Assembly (NCBI RefSeq): GCF_004795055.1
Contig: NZ_SSBJ01000020.1
Coordinates: forward strand, 62,001-126,000
Reading direction: 5' to 3'
DNA from: Streptomyces sp. A1136
GTDB taxonomy: Bacteria; Actinomycetota; Actinomycetes; Streptomycetales; Streptomycetaceae
DNA: 64,000 nucleotides
The notes beneath the pieces are model-generated. The model was not told the DNA's origin, did not search any database, and saw nothing but the letters and a program-made list of their open reading frames with translations. Position 1 is the first letter of the stretch. Every line of letters starts with the position of its first letter. The translations under genes and the position numbers were made by a program. Positions 24,539 to 34,032 of the stretch are shown piece by piece.

Positions 24539-25351
24539 ATGAGCAAGAGCCTGTCGCGCTTCGCCACCCTCACCTCCGCCCTCTTACTCGCCGCGGGCAC
24601 CGCCCTGTTCGGCGCAGGCCAGGCGGCCGCCTCCGCCCAGGCCGACTTCGGCTACGTCGCCCTCGGAGACTCGTACTCCTCCGGCGTGGGCTCCGGCAAC
24701 TACGACAGCGGGAGCGGTGACTGCAAGCGCACACCCCGGGCCTATCCGGCCCTGTGGGCCGCCGCCCACTCCCCGCAGACCTTCTCCTTCGCCGCCTGTT
24801 CGGGCGCCCGGACGGGTGACGTCCTCTCCGGGCAGCTCGGCCCGCTGAACTCCGGCACCGACCTCGTCAGCATCACCATCGGCGGCAACGACGCCGGATT
24901 CTCGGACGTCATGACGACCTGTGTACTCCAGTCCGAGTCCACCTGCGTCAACCGCGTCAACCAGGCCAAGGCGTACGTCGACTCCACCCTCCCCGGCCAA
25001 CTCGACCAGGTCTACAACGCCATCGCCGGCCGCGCCCCGTCGGCCCACGTGGTGGTCCTCGGCTATCCCCGCTTCTACCAGCTGAACGGTTCCTGCATCG
25101 CGGGACTGACCGAGGGCGAACGCAGTGCCATCAACGGCGCCGCCGACTACCTCAACGCCGCCATCGCCAAACGCGCCGCCAACCACGGCTTCACCTTCGC
25201 CTCGGTGACCGGCGCCTTCACCGGACACGAGATCTGCTCCGGAAGCGCCTGGCTCCACAGCCTCAACTGGGCCGACATCGGGGAGTCCTACCACCCGACC
25301 GCCACGGGGCAGTCGAGCGGATACCTGCCCGTCTTCGCCGGCAAGGCGTAA
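24539..25351 (+). CDS. Secreted SGNH-family lipase/esterase
   Basis: 270 residues with a signal peptide (LTSALLLAAGTALFGAG) and the SGNH blocks: GDSYSSGVG near residue 44 (nucleophile Ser), GGNDAGF (Asn) and SYHPTATGQ (His). Six Cys suggest three disulfides, as in the structurally known Streptomyces SGNH lipases. Hydrolyses extracellular lipid esters. ATG with AGGAG about 9 bases before it. Confidence 0.92.
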   Translation: MSKSLSRFATLTSALLLAAGTALFGAGQAAASAQADFGYVALGDSYSSGVGSGNYDSGSGDCKRTPRAYPALWAAAHSPQTFSFAACSGARTGDVLSGQLGPLNSGTDLVSITIGGNDAGFSDVMTTCVLQSESTCVNRVNQAKAYVDSTLPGQLDQVYNAIAGRAPSAHVVVLGYPRFYQLNGSCIAGLTEGERSAINGAADYLNAAIAKRAANHGFTFASVTGAFTGHEICSGSAWLHSLNWADIGESYHPTATGQSSGYLPVFAGKA

Positions 25352-25485
25352 GGCGCGCCGGTCCGGCCGCTACGGCGTGCTCCCGGGTCCGGAGACGGGC
25401 TCGGGGAGCCGGTGGCGGTCGGTGGAGCGGAGGAGGAGGCCCCGGCCGTCGGGGTCTCCTCCTCGCACGTCACGGAGAAGTCCAG

Positions 25486-27005
25486 TCAAGCCGAGACCGC
25501 CCGGGCGGGTCGGCGCACCTCCAGCCGCGCCGCGTCGGCGAAGCCCCCACCGGTCCCGCGGTCGGACTCGGTGTGGTCGAACTGTCGGGTCCTGGCGCCG
25601 CCCGCCTCGTACGTGACGCTCTGCCAGCCGGCGTTCGAGGCGGCCCCGCCGCGCGTCACCCAGCGGTACTCCACCTCGGCGGGCACGGCGTCCACCTCGA
25701 TCGTCCCGGTGAAGGCGGGCGCGTCGGCCGGACGCGGCGGGCAGGCGCCGCGGTAGCCGCCGCGCAGGGTATGGACGTACAGCGTCACCTTGGGCGCGGG
25801 CGTCGGGGCGCCGCTCGGCGAGGGCGAGGCGGAGGGGACGGGCGTCGGACTCGTGGAGGGCTGCGCCGAGCCTGTGGGGCCGCTCCCGACGCTTCCGCCG
25901 CTCGCGTCCGTCTTCTCGTGTCCGTCGAGCAGCAGCCGGCCCAGGACGACCACCGCCGGCAACAGCACCACGATCCCGATCGTCAGCACCAGCCCGACCC
26001 GTGTCCGTTGGGCTCGCGGAGCCGAGTCCCGAGGGGCGAGGGGCGCCGGGCCGTAGGGGCCGGGCGCCGGGTCGCGTCCGTACAACGGGGTCGTCGCCGC
26101 GTTCGGCCCGGCCGCCGGGCCGCCCGGGTCCCGTACGGTCCCACCCGCGCCGACGACCCGCAGCATCGGGGCCGCCTCCGCCGCGGACAACCGCCCGGCC
26201 GGGGCCTTGCGCAGCAGCCCCTCCAGTACGGGCGCCAGCGGTCCGGCCCGGCGCGGCGGCGGCAACTCGTCCTCCACCACCGCCCGCAGCGTGGACAGCG
26301 GGGTGTCCCGGCGGAGGGTGTCCCGGCGGAACGGCGAAACCCCCTCGACGGCCGCGTACAACAGCGCCCCGAGCGACCACGGGTCCGACGCGGGCCCCGG
26401 CCCGCGGCCCGACGTCCGCTCGGGCGCGAGGAACTCGGGGGACCCCACCACCTCGCCGGTCATCGTGATCGCCGAAGAGCCCTCCAGGCTCGCGATACCG
26501 AAGTCCCCGAGGAGCACCCGGCCGTCATTGGCCATCAGCACGTCGGCGGGCTTGACGTCCCGGTGCGCCACCCCCGACTCGTGCGCGCCCGCAGCGCGGC
26601 CGGCACCTGCTCGCCGACGTGCGCGGCCCGCTGGGGACTCATCGGCCCCTCGCCTTCCAGTACCTCCGCCAGCGAGAGGCCCCGCACCAGCTCCATCACG
26701 ATCCAGGGGCGCCCCTCCTCGGTCGCCACGTCGTAGACCGTCACCACCCCGCGGTGCGACATCCGCGCCGCGGCCCAGGCCTCCCGCTCCAACCGCCGGT
26801 ACATCCGCTCGACCTCGGCGGCGTCCATCCCCGCCGGGGCCCGGACCTCCTTCACCGCAACCTCACGGCCGAGCACCTCGTCCCGGGCCCGCCACACGAT
26901 GCCCATGCCGCCCCGACCCAGCGGACCCGACAGCCGGTACCGGCCCGCGACGACACGCCCGCCCTCATCCATGTTCCCGCTCACCGGAGCCCCCGAGTCC
27001 GTCAC
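25486..27005 (-). pseudogene. Serine/threonine protein kinase, broken by a frameshift
   Basis: Two overlapping minus-strand frames together make one PASTA-less Hanks-type kinase. The first (from GTG 27005 or ATG 26972) has YRLSGPLGRGGMGIVWRARD (P-loop) and VAVKEVRAP (catalytic Lys), then goes out of frame after AALRA and stops at 26535. The other resumes with HRDVKPADV, DFGIAS and FLAPERTSG, then a membrane helix (VGLVLTIGIVVLLPAVVVLG) and an extracytoplasmic domain. One missing G in the GC run at about 26583-26592 explains the break. The catalytic-loop Asn (HRDxxxxN) is Asp, an independent sign of decay. A sequencing error cannot be excluded. Confidence 0.75.
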
Positions 27006-27257
27006 CGGATGATCACTCCGAGTTACCGCAGCGGAAGCGGCTTGACACGGGTGGTGACAGGACTGCCGCGAAGGCGCCCCCGAGGCGCCCCGGACGCCCT
27101 TCCATCGCTGCGGAGAGTGATCGTCCACTGCGCTGAGTAATCGTCAACTCCCCGTAGGTATAGGGGTAATTCACACCACCGGGATACCCGGGGGCGACGT
27201 GGGGACGATAGGGTTAACCTGCCCGGGCCGGGTGCCCTCGTACGGGTGGGGAGAGAC

Positions 27258-27527
27258 ATGGAACAGATAGCAATGCGCAGCAGGCCGCCCCGCGTGCCTG
27301 CCATCACCTGCGGCAGCAGTGCGACCAGCTCGCGCCTCGACCGCCACCTCGCCGTGCTGGGCGGACCCGCCGTCCCGCACCACGAGGCCGCCGAGGCGAC
27401 CCTGCTGATGCGCGAACTCACTTCCCGCGACCACACGCACGTCCAGCGGAGCCGGAGCGCGCGCGTCGCGCTGTTCGCGCCGCTGCGCCGGCTGCGGCGC
27501 ACGCTCTTCGGCAGCCGCCGCTCGTAA
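27258..27527 (+). CDS. Small basic protein of unknown function
   Basis: 89 residues starting MEQIAMRSRPPRVPAI, with a GGGGAGA ribosome site 5 bases before the ATG. The middle is ordinary (LDRHLAVLGGPAVPHHEAAEATLLMREL) and the C-terminus is strongly basic (LRRLRRTLFGSRRS). No signal peptide or known motif. Codon use is regular, which supports a real gene. Upstream, GATAGGGTTAACC at about 27206 could be a promoter -10 area. Confidence 0.6.
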   Translation: MEQIAMRSRPPRVPAITCGSSATSSRLDRHLAVLGGPAVPHHEAAEATLLMRELTSRDHTHVQRSRSARVALFAPLRRLRRTLFGSRRS

Positions 27528-27811
27528 CTGCCCCTGCGAGGCGGCCGGTCGCTCCGGTCGCGATCCCCGGCCCCGTCTTGTCCACGGCTCGTCCGACAGT
27601 GCGCTCCGGCTGTGCCCTCGGGTCGGCCGCGGCGTGCCCCGGCCCTTCCGGGCGGCCCCTCGGTACCGGCGCTCTCACGGTATCGGGCGGCCCCTCGGCA
27701 TTCCGGTAACCCGGCGCGCGCCCGCGCCGGGGTTCCCGGGCCCCGCTGCGCAGGGGTTCGGCCGCGGTCGCGAGGCCGCGTCGACGGACTCCGTCCCCGC
27801 CGCCGTCCCGC

Positions 27812-29035
27812 TCAGGCGATCACGCCGTCCCGGCGCAGCGCGGTGATCCCCCCGTCGGTCATCCCCAGGTCCCGTAGCAGCGCGTCGGTGTGTTCGCCCA
27901 GCGCGGGTACCGCCCCCATCCTGGGCGGCGGGCCGTCGGGCAGCCCGATCGGCGGCAGCAGCGCCCGCAGCGGGCCCGCCGGTGACCCCACCTCCCGCCA
28001 GCGGTCGCGAGCGGCCAACTGCGGGTGCGCGGCCAGCCGCGCCACCGAGTTCAGTCGCGCACAGGCGATGCCCGCCGCCTCCAGGCGCCCGATCGCCTCG
28101 TCCGCGTCCAGCCCGGCCAGCGCCTCGGCCACCACCGTGTCGGTCTTCTCCCGGCCCCGGGTGCGGGCGGCGTTCGTCGCGTACGCCGGATTGTCCGCCA
28201 ACTCGGGTCGTTCCAGCACCTGTTCGGTGAGGCGGCGCCATTCGCGATCGTTCTGCACGGACAGCAGGACGCGGTCCCCGTCGGCGGTGGGGTAGGCGTC
28301 GTAGGGCGCGATGACGGCGTGCGCGAGGCCGGTCCGTGCCGGCTGGCGTCCGCCGTGCATCGTGTGGTGCAGGGGGTGCCCCATCCACTCGGCGAGCGCG
28401 TCCAGCATGGACACCTCCACCCGGCCGCCGCGCCCGGTGGTCCCGCGGCGCAGCAGGGCGGCGAGCACCCCCGACAACGCGTACATGGCGGCGGCGATGT
28501 CGGCCGCCGGAATCCCCGCCTTCACGGGCTGCTCCGGGGTGCCCGTCACCGACACCAGCCCCGCCTCGCACTGCACGAGCATGTCGTAGGCGCGCTTGTG
28601 GGCGTACGGGCCCTCGGCGCCGTACCCGGAGATGTCGACGGCGATCAGCCGCGGGTAGCGGGCGCACAACGCGGCCGAGTCGAGGCCGAGCCGGGCGGCG
28701 GCGCCCTGGGCGAGGTTCTGGACGAAGACGTCGGCACCGTCCAGCAGGCCGTGCAGGACGTCCCTGCCGCGCGGATTCTTGAGGTCCAGCGCGATCGACT
28801 CCTTGCCGCGGTTGGCCCAGACGAAGTGCGACGCGAGGCCCTGGGCGGTGGTGTCGTAGGCGCGGGCGAAGTCGCCCCCGTCGGGACGCTCGACCTTGAT
28901 CACCCGAGCTCCGAGATCGGCGAGCTGGCGGGTGGCGAAGGGGGCCGAGACGGCCTGTTCGACGGCGACGACGGTGACGCCGTCGAGGGGCAGCGGATCG
29001 GCGACGGGCGGCGCGGGGTGCGTATCGGGAGCCAT
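27812..29035 (-). CDS. CaiB/BaiF (family III) CoA-transferase
   Basis: 407 residues of the family III CoA-transferase fold: GVTVVAVEQAVSAPFATRQLADLGA at the start, IKVERPDGGDFAR, NRGKESIALDLKNP, the catalytic Asp candidate in RAYDMLVQCEAGL, and SMLDALAEWMG. It moves CoA between carboxylic acids, for example from succinyl-CoA. No pathway partners adjoin. ATG chosen over a GTG two codons earlier because AGG lies 5 bases before it. Confidence 0.88.
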   Translation of the reverse strand: MAPDTHPAPPVADPLPLDGVTVVAVEQAVSAPFATRQLADLGARVIKVERPDGGDFARAYDTTAQGLASHFVWANRGKESIALDLKNPRGRDVLHGLLDGADVFVQNLAQGAAARLGLDSAALCARYPRLIAVDISGYGAEGPYAHKRAYDMLVQCEAGLVSVTGTPEQPVKAGIPAADIAAAMYALSGVLAALLRRGTTGRGGRVEVSMLDALAEWMGHPLHHTMHGGRQPARTGLAHAVIAPYDAYPTADGDRVLLSVQNDREWRRLTEQVLERPELADNPAYATNAARTRGREKTDTVVAEALAGLDADEAIGRLEAAGIACARLNSVARLAAHPQLAARDRWREVGSPAGPLRALLPPIGLPDGPPPRMGAVPALGEHTDALLRDLGMTDGGITALRRDGVIA

Positions 29036-29041
29036 GACCAC

Positions 29042-30247
29042 CTGCCTACCCGCCGGGACCCGCGCCTGTCATCCCGCACAGTGCCGAGATCTCGTCAGGT
29101 CCCGTCCCCGGTTTGCCGCCGGCGGATGGCGGGCGGGACGGTCGCGGCACCGCCGCCGGCGCTGAGGCGGGTGGACTCGGCGCACCGAGGCACCCCGGGC
29201 GCACCGCCGTGTCGGACAAGTGGCACGAGCGCCGGGTCGGCGGTCGTACGGCTCGGACACCGCTCGACCGCCCGGCATCCTCGCCACCCCGCTCGTCCCG
29301 CCGCCCTTGAACACCCCGTGGACGACGGCCCGGCCCCGGCACCGAGGGCCGGGCACCGCGAGGCTGAGCCCGCCCGCGCCGTGGGCAGCCGGCCCCGGGC
29401 AGGGACGGTGCGGGCACCGGCAAGGGCAGAGGGACGCCGGCCCGCTGGTGGCTCGGCCCGGCGCGTCGGCGGACCTGCTCCACGGCCTCGCATCTCCGCG
29501 CCGACTCCACCGGAGCCGGTGCCGTCCGCCCACGGGGATACGGGGCCCCTGCCGGAGCGGCGCCGAGAGGCGGCGCGCTTCGCCCCGGGCGAGGCGGTTG
29601 ACCGCCTCGCCTCCGCCCGGTCGGGCCGCGTGCCAACGGCGCCGGGGCCCATCCGCCGAACCGACACAGGGCTCGATCCGTCGAGACCGGCGCTGTTCGC
29701 GATGGCGCTGACGCGGGGCGGGCGGGCGCGACGGGCTTCGGAGCACCACCCGCCGGGCGCCCGCGCCGTCCTCGGGGCGGCGCGGTCCCGCTCCACGGCG
29801 GCAGGGGAAGGGTGCCTGCCCGTTCGACCTGCGGACCGCCGCAGCGCGCGGGTGGCTCCGCGCGGCCACCCGGCGGGGCCCGACCGGCGCCGCGAGCGCG
29901 GTGCGTGCCGTACCGGGGCGTTGCGGGCGACGCGCGTGCCGTACAGGGGCGTTGAGCGCGGCGCCCACCCCTTGGTGCTGCTCGCGCCGACGGCGCAACG
30001 GCAGGCCCCTGTCCGAGGTCGGCCGCCGTTCACCGCGCCGGAGGGCGGGCATGCCCGCCGACCCGCGCGGATGCGGTCGGCCGTCGCCCGTTGTCGCGGC
30101 CTGCGGCGGGCCGGGCACCCCTAGGCCCGGCGGGACCGCCGTACCCGGGCGGACCGGGAGCGTAGGGGTCGGCCGGTCGCCACGCGGGCGCCGGCCGGCC
30201 GCTTCGACGGGCGGAACGTCCCTTCGGCGGGCGGCGCGGGGCCGCCG
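29042..30247. other. 1.2-kb stretch with no convincing gene
   Basis: Every frame is long-open but gives Arg/Pro-rich, unstructured translations without motifs or ribosome sites. Visible structure: an inverted repeat GAGGCGGT/ACCGCCTC around TG (29591-29608), extended outward by CCGGGC/GCCCGG, and a near-exact direct repeat of about 21 bases starting GCGTGCCGTAC at 29903 and again at about 29934 (31-base period). I see no remnant of a recognisable gene. Confidence 0.5.
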
Positions 30248-31417
30248 CTACAGCAGGGCGAACTGGCCGCCCGGACCCTCCTCCCGGTGGTCCAGGACGG
30301 AGGCCGGGCGCCGGGCCCAGCGGGGCGGCGGCAGCACCCCGGCGGCTTCGAGGTCCCCGACCGACACCGTCGGCCCCGGCTCGAACGCCGCCCGCGTTGC
30401 GGCCAGATCGGCGAGCAGCGCCAGGGTCGTCACCAGCGACAGCAGCTCCGAGGTCCACGCCTGCGGCCACTCGACGGGGCCCAGCGCCTCCAGCCCCTCC
30501 GCCCCCGCCGCCCGGTGCGCGGTGCGGGCGGCGAACCAGGCCTCCAGTACCCGCGCGCCCTGGGTCTCGTACTCCCACACGCCCGCCGGGACGGGGGAGA
30601 TGCTGCCGCCCCCGAGGGGCAGCGTCTCGGTCTCCGGGTCGTAGGCGAGTCCGTCCGGCCAGGCGGTGACCGCCGAGCGGACGTACGGCCGGCGCCCGCC
30701 GGGCAGCCGGGGCGCGTCCCCGCCCCGCGCCCCGCGCAACTGGACCGCGAGCAGCCGCCGGCCCAGTTCCAGGCCGGCGCGCCAGCGCTCGGGGTCGGCG
30801 GTGAGGGGGACCTCGGGGACCCCCTTGGGCCCGGGTCGGGACGCCGCCAGAATCCAGCACAGGACGTCCTCCGTGGCGACCGGGCCGCCGTACCGCTCGC
30901 CCAGCAGGGCCGGCAGCCCCGGCGCCAGGTTGGGCTCCGCGCCGCCGGGGCGCCGGTGAAGGGGGCGCAGGCGACCGAGCCGGCCGACCGGGAGGTGGGC
31001 GGTGACCAGCGGTTCGGGAGCCTCGACGAGGAACAGTTGCCGATCGTCGCGGACCCGCCACAGCTCGGGACGGGCCGCGTCGATGAGCCGCTGGTCCGGC
31101 AGGAGCCACTGCTCGTCGAAGGGGGCGCGCAGGACACGTACGGGTTGCGGGCAGGGGCCGGGCGCTGCCGCGAAGGGGGCCGTGGCGGACCGCTGCCCGG
31201 GCAGCGCGGCCGCGCCCGTGGCCGGCGTACGCCCCCTGGCCGGGCGGAACAACCGCTCCTGTTCGGTGCCTTTCGCGGCGGCGAGCGCCGTCCAGCGGGC
31301 CCGCAAGGTCGCCGGGTCGGGGGCCGCGACCCAGTCCCGTCCCAGGCGCAGAGGACGCACGGCCCAGGGCATCAGATCGTCCAGCAGCGGGTTCTGCGGC
31401 GGTACGTCGGTGCTCAC
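30248..31417 (-). CDS. Orphan protein resembling the C-terminal domain of type ISP restriction-modification enzymes
   Basis: 389 residues. The segment GVWEYETQGARVLEAWFAART matches the VWxYxxxGxxVLxxWF motif near the end of single-chain type ISP enzymes, and LRAPFDEQWLLPDQRLIDAARPELW resembles their preceding region. No helicase, nuclease or methyltransferase motif (no DPPY/NPPY) is present, so it cannot act as a complete restriction enzyme. Comparable stand-alone proteins occur in other Streptomyces. It may bind DNA, or have gained another role. Start is the ATG before STDVPPQNPLL. Confidence 0.6.
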   Translation of the reverse strand: MSTDVPPQNPLLDDLMPWAVRPLRLGRDWVAAPDPATLRARWTALAAAKGTEQERLFRPARGRTPATGAAALPGQRSATAPFAAAPGPCPQPVRVLRAPFDEQWLLPDQRLIDAARPELWRVRDDRQLFLVEAPEPLVTAHLPVGRLGRLRPLHRRPGGAEPNLAPGLPALLGERYGGPVATEDVLCWILAASRPGPKGVPEVPLTADPERWRAGLELGRRLLAVQLRGARGGDAPRLPGGRRPYVRSAVTAWPDGLAYDPETETLPLGGGSISPVPAGVWEYETQGARVLEAWFAARTAHRAAGAEGLEALGPVEWPQAWTSELLSLVTTLALLADLAATRAAFEPGPTVSVGDLEAAGVLPPPRWARRPASVLDHREEGPGGQFALL

Positions 31418-31531
31418 GCGGCCGATGGTATCGACGGCGAGCGACGGCCGGGCCCGGTCCCGGCCGAAGCGTTACGCTCCTTGTGTAGGCCTATGTGGGC
31501 ATTATGTGGGCACTTCCGGCAGGAGGCGGTC

Positions 31532-31699
31532 ATGAGTCAGTACGACGAATACTCGACCCCGTCGCAGGCGGAGGGCGAGCGCCTCGACGAAGACATGGAC
31601 GAGAAGGAGAAGGGACAGCGGCACCCGCAGACCATGCGCGGAACGCCGTCCCAGGCGGAGGGCGAGCGGGGCTCGGAGGACGAGGAGAAGAAGCGCTGA
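31532..31699 (+). CDS. 55-residue acidic protein with repeated TPSQAEGER motif
   Basis: A perfect AGGAGG lies 5 bases before the ATG. The peptide MSQYDEYSTPSQAEGERLDE.. contains TPSQAEGER twice (residues 9-17 and 38-46), each followed by a charged Asp/Glu/Lys run. It is highly hydrophilic, lacks Cys and is predicted disordered. Function unknown. It is divergent from the orphan type-ISP-like gene and ends 22 bases from the GntR gene. Confidence 0.7.
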   Translation: MSQYDEYSTPSQAEGERLDEDMDEKEKGQRHPQTMRGTPSQAEGERGSEDEEKKR

Positions 31700-31721
31700 C
31701 CGGGGCCCGGGCAGCGGTGGC

Positions 31722-32471
31722 TCAGGTGGCGTCGACGGTCACCGAGAAGGAGAACCGGTCGCCCCGGTAGCGGATGCGTGCGACGTCCACCACCCGCCCG
31801 CCCTCGTCGTACGTCACGCCCGTGTAGTGCAGGATCGGGCTGAGCAGCGGGACGCACAGCAAATCGGCCGTCTCCGGGTCGGCGAGCCGTGCCTCCACGG
31901 TGTCGGTGATCCGGCTGATCTTCACACCCACGATGTCCCGGAGCACCTTCGTCATCGGCCAGCGCTCCAGATCCGCCGGGTCGATCGCGGCGGCCAGTTC
32001 GGGCAGGACCGCGTTCTCCGCCCAGTTGCTCGGCTCGCCGGTCTGGCTGTCGTGGCGCAGGCGGCGGTAGGTGACCACCTCCGCGGTGTCCGGGAAGTGC
32101 TCCAACAGGTCCCCGGCCACCACCACGCGGGAGTGGCCGAGGATCGTCGTACGTTCGCCCGACTGCTGGGCCACGATCGCGTCCACCGAACCGAGCAGCC
32201 GGACGGGAGCCCCGCGCCGGGCACCCGGTTCGATGAAGGTCCCGCGCCGCCGGTGCCGGCTGATCAGCCCCTCGCCCTCCAACTCCTTGAGCGCCTGGCG
32301 CATCGTCAGCACGCTGACCCCGTAGTGCTCGGCCAACTGCTCCTCGGTGGGCAGCCGCAGCGAGGCGTCCGGGGCGCGGCCCAGTATCGAGGCGCGCAGC
32401 GACTGGGAGACCTGGTACCAGAGCGGGAGCTTCCGGTTCAGTACCAGTGAGTCGGGGGCGAAGGCGGTCAC
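31722..32471 (-). CDS. GntR family regulator with UTRA domain (HutC subfamily)
   Basis: 249 residues: N-terminal winged helix (LRLPTEEQLAEHYGVSVLTMRQALKEL split over residues 40-66) and a C-terminal UTRA ligand domain (RLRHDSQTGEPSNWAENAVLP, LLSPILHYTGVTYDEGG). It lies 51 bases downstream of hmgA on the same strand, so it is likely co-transcribed and may control tyrosine/homogentisate catabolism in response to a pathway acid (inference from position). Confidence 0.88.
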   Translation of the reverse strand: MTAFAPDSLVLNRKLPLWYQVSQSLRASILGRAPDASLRLPTEEQLAEHYGVSVLTMRQALKELEGEGLISRHRRRGTFIEPGARRGAPVRLLGSVDAIVAQQSGERTTILGHSRVVVAGDLLEHFPDTAEVVTYRRLRHDSQTGEPSNWAENAVLPELAAAIDPADLERWPMTKVLRDIVGVKISRITDTVEARLADPETADLLCVPLLSPILHYTGVTYDEGGRVVDVARIRYRGDRFSFSVTVDAT

Positions 32472-32522
32472 GGTGTTTCTCCGTACGGGCGGGACCTGCG
32501 GGACTTTGACGACCGACGCCCG

Positions 32523-33854
32523 TCAGGCGCGGAAGTGGCGCTCCAGACCCTGCCACACGTCGTCGTACCCGCGCTGGAGGTGTTCGGCGCCGGCCGCCTG
32601 GGCGGTGGCGGTGACGGGCCAACGGGTCTCGAACATGAAGGCCAGACCGTCGTCGATCTTCTGCGGCTTCAGCTCCGCGGCGCTCGCGCGGTCGAAGGTC
32701 TCACGGTCCGGTCCGTGCGCGGACATCATGTTGTGCAGCGAGCCGCCGCCGGGCACGAAGCCCTCGGCCTTGGCGTCGTAGGCGCCCTCGATCAGGCCCA
32801 TGTACTCGCTCATCACGTTCCGGTGGAAGTACGGCGGGCGGAAGGTGTCCTCCCCGACCAGCCAGCGCGGCGCGAAGACGACGAAGTCCACGCCCGCGAG
32901 CCCCGGGGTGTCGGAGGGCGAGGTCAGGACGGTGAAGATCGACGGGTCCGGGTGGTCGAAGCTGATGGAGCCGATGACGTTGAAGCGGCGCATGTCGTAC
33001 ACGTACGGGGTGTGCGTGCCGTGCCAGGCGACCACGTCGAGGGGGGAGTGGTCGTAGGTCGCGGACCAGAGGTTCCCGCAGAACTTGTTGACCACCTCGG
33101 TCGGACGCTCGACGTCCTCGTACGCGGCCACGGGCGCCCGGAAGTCCCGCGCCGCGGCCAGGCCGTTGGCGCCGATCGGACCGAGGTTCGGGAGCTCGAA
33201 GGGCTGCCCGTAGTTCTCGCAGACGTAGCCGCGGGCGTCCGCGTCCAGCGGCTCGACACGGAAGCGGACGCCGCGGGGGATCAGCGCCATCTCGCCCGGG
33301 CGGGCGCTGAGCAGACCGAACTCGGTGCGCAGCAGCAGCCCGCCGCGCTCGGGGACGATGAGCAGCTCGCCGTCGGAGTCGCTGAACACCCGGTCCGTCA
33401 TGGGGGCGTTGGCGGCGTAGAGGTGGATGGCCATGCCCGTGCGCTGGGTGGCGTCGCCGTTGCCGCCGAGGGTCCAGAGGCCGGCCAGGAAATCGGTGCC
33501 GGGGGCCGGGTCGGGGAGCGGGTTCCAGCGCAGGCGGTTGGGGTCGGGGACGGTCTCGGTGAAGGGCGCGGTGCGCAGGGCGCCGTTGTCGACGCGGGTG
33601 AAGGGCGGGTGCGCGGCCGAGGGGCGGATCCGGTAGAGCCAGGAGCGGCGGTTGTGGGTACGGGGCTCGGTGAACGCGCTGCCGCTGAGCTGCTCGGCGT
33701 AGAGGCCGAGCGGGGAACGCTGGGGCGAGTTCCGGCCATGGGGGAGCGCCCCGGGAACGGCCTCGGAGCTGTGCTCGTTCCCGAAGCCGGTGAGGTACGC
33801 CAGCCCTTCCGCGATCTTCGAGGCCTGCTCGCTGGTGCTGCCGCCGTCACTCAT
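32523..33854 (-). CDS. hmgA: Homogentisate 1,2-dioxygenase
   Basis: 443 residues, full length. Opens homogentisate to maleylacetoacetate in tyrosine and phenylalanine breakdown. The N-terminus has YLTGFGNEHSSEAVPGALP; the C-terminal cupin holds the iron site: FRPPYFHRNVMSEYMGLI (His and Glu ligands) and HNMMSAHGPD (second His). The TYDHSPLDVVAWHGTHTPYVYD stretch (interrupted here by no gaps) is also characteristic. The ATG start gives the usual short leader before the motif. No maiA or fahA gene is next to it. Confidence 0.95.
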   Translation of the reverse strand: MSDGGSTSEQASKIAEGLAYLTGFGNEHSSEAVPGALPHGRNSPQRSPLGLYAEQLSGSAFTEPRTHNRRSWLYRIRPSAAHPPFTRVDNGALRTAPFTETVPDPNRLRWNPLPDPAPGTDFLAGLWTLGGNGDATQRTGMAIHLYAANAPMTDRVFSDSDGELLIVPERGGLLLRTEFGLLSARPGEMALIPRGVRFRVEPLDADARGYVCENYGQPFELPNLGPIGANGLAAARDFRAPVAAYEDVERPTEVVNKFCGNLWSATYDHSPLDVVAWHGTHTPYVYDMRRFNVIGSISFDHPDPSIFTVLTSPSDTPGLAGVDFVVFAPRWLVGEDTFRPPYFHRNVMSEYMGLIEGAYDAKAEGFVPGGGSLHNMMSAHGPDRETFDRASAAELKPQKIDDGLAFMFETRWPVTATAQAAGAEHLQRGYDDVWQGLERHFRA

Positions 33855-33875
33855 GCAACGCTCCCGTGTCTGCCG

Positions 33876-33907
33876 TAGGAATCCTATGCCTGACAGTAGG
33901 ATTCTGT
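33876..33907 (-). promoter_or_regulatory. Candidate GntR operator before hmgA
   Basis: TAGGAATCCTA (33876-33886) is a perfect dyad around one base, and a related half-copy TAGGATTCTGT starts exactly 21 bases later, two helical turns away. On the coding strand a TAGGAT -10-like hexamer lies within the dyad. The GntR/UTRA gene of the same operon is the natural candidate binder. Confidence 0.45.
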
Positions 33908-34032
33908 CCCACCCCCCGTCAACGCCCCCCGCCCTGGCGCGCCCCCTGTCCGCCACTGGGTGGCGGGGTACTGGCCTGGTGCGGGGGCGCCGGGGGCGGG
34001 GGCGGGCGTCCAGGGATCGGGCGGTACCCGGG

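Noticed and set aside
29069..30118. 349-residue minus-strand frame
   Set aside because: Arg/Pro-rich without motifs; several other frames are equally open, so there is no coding signal.
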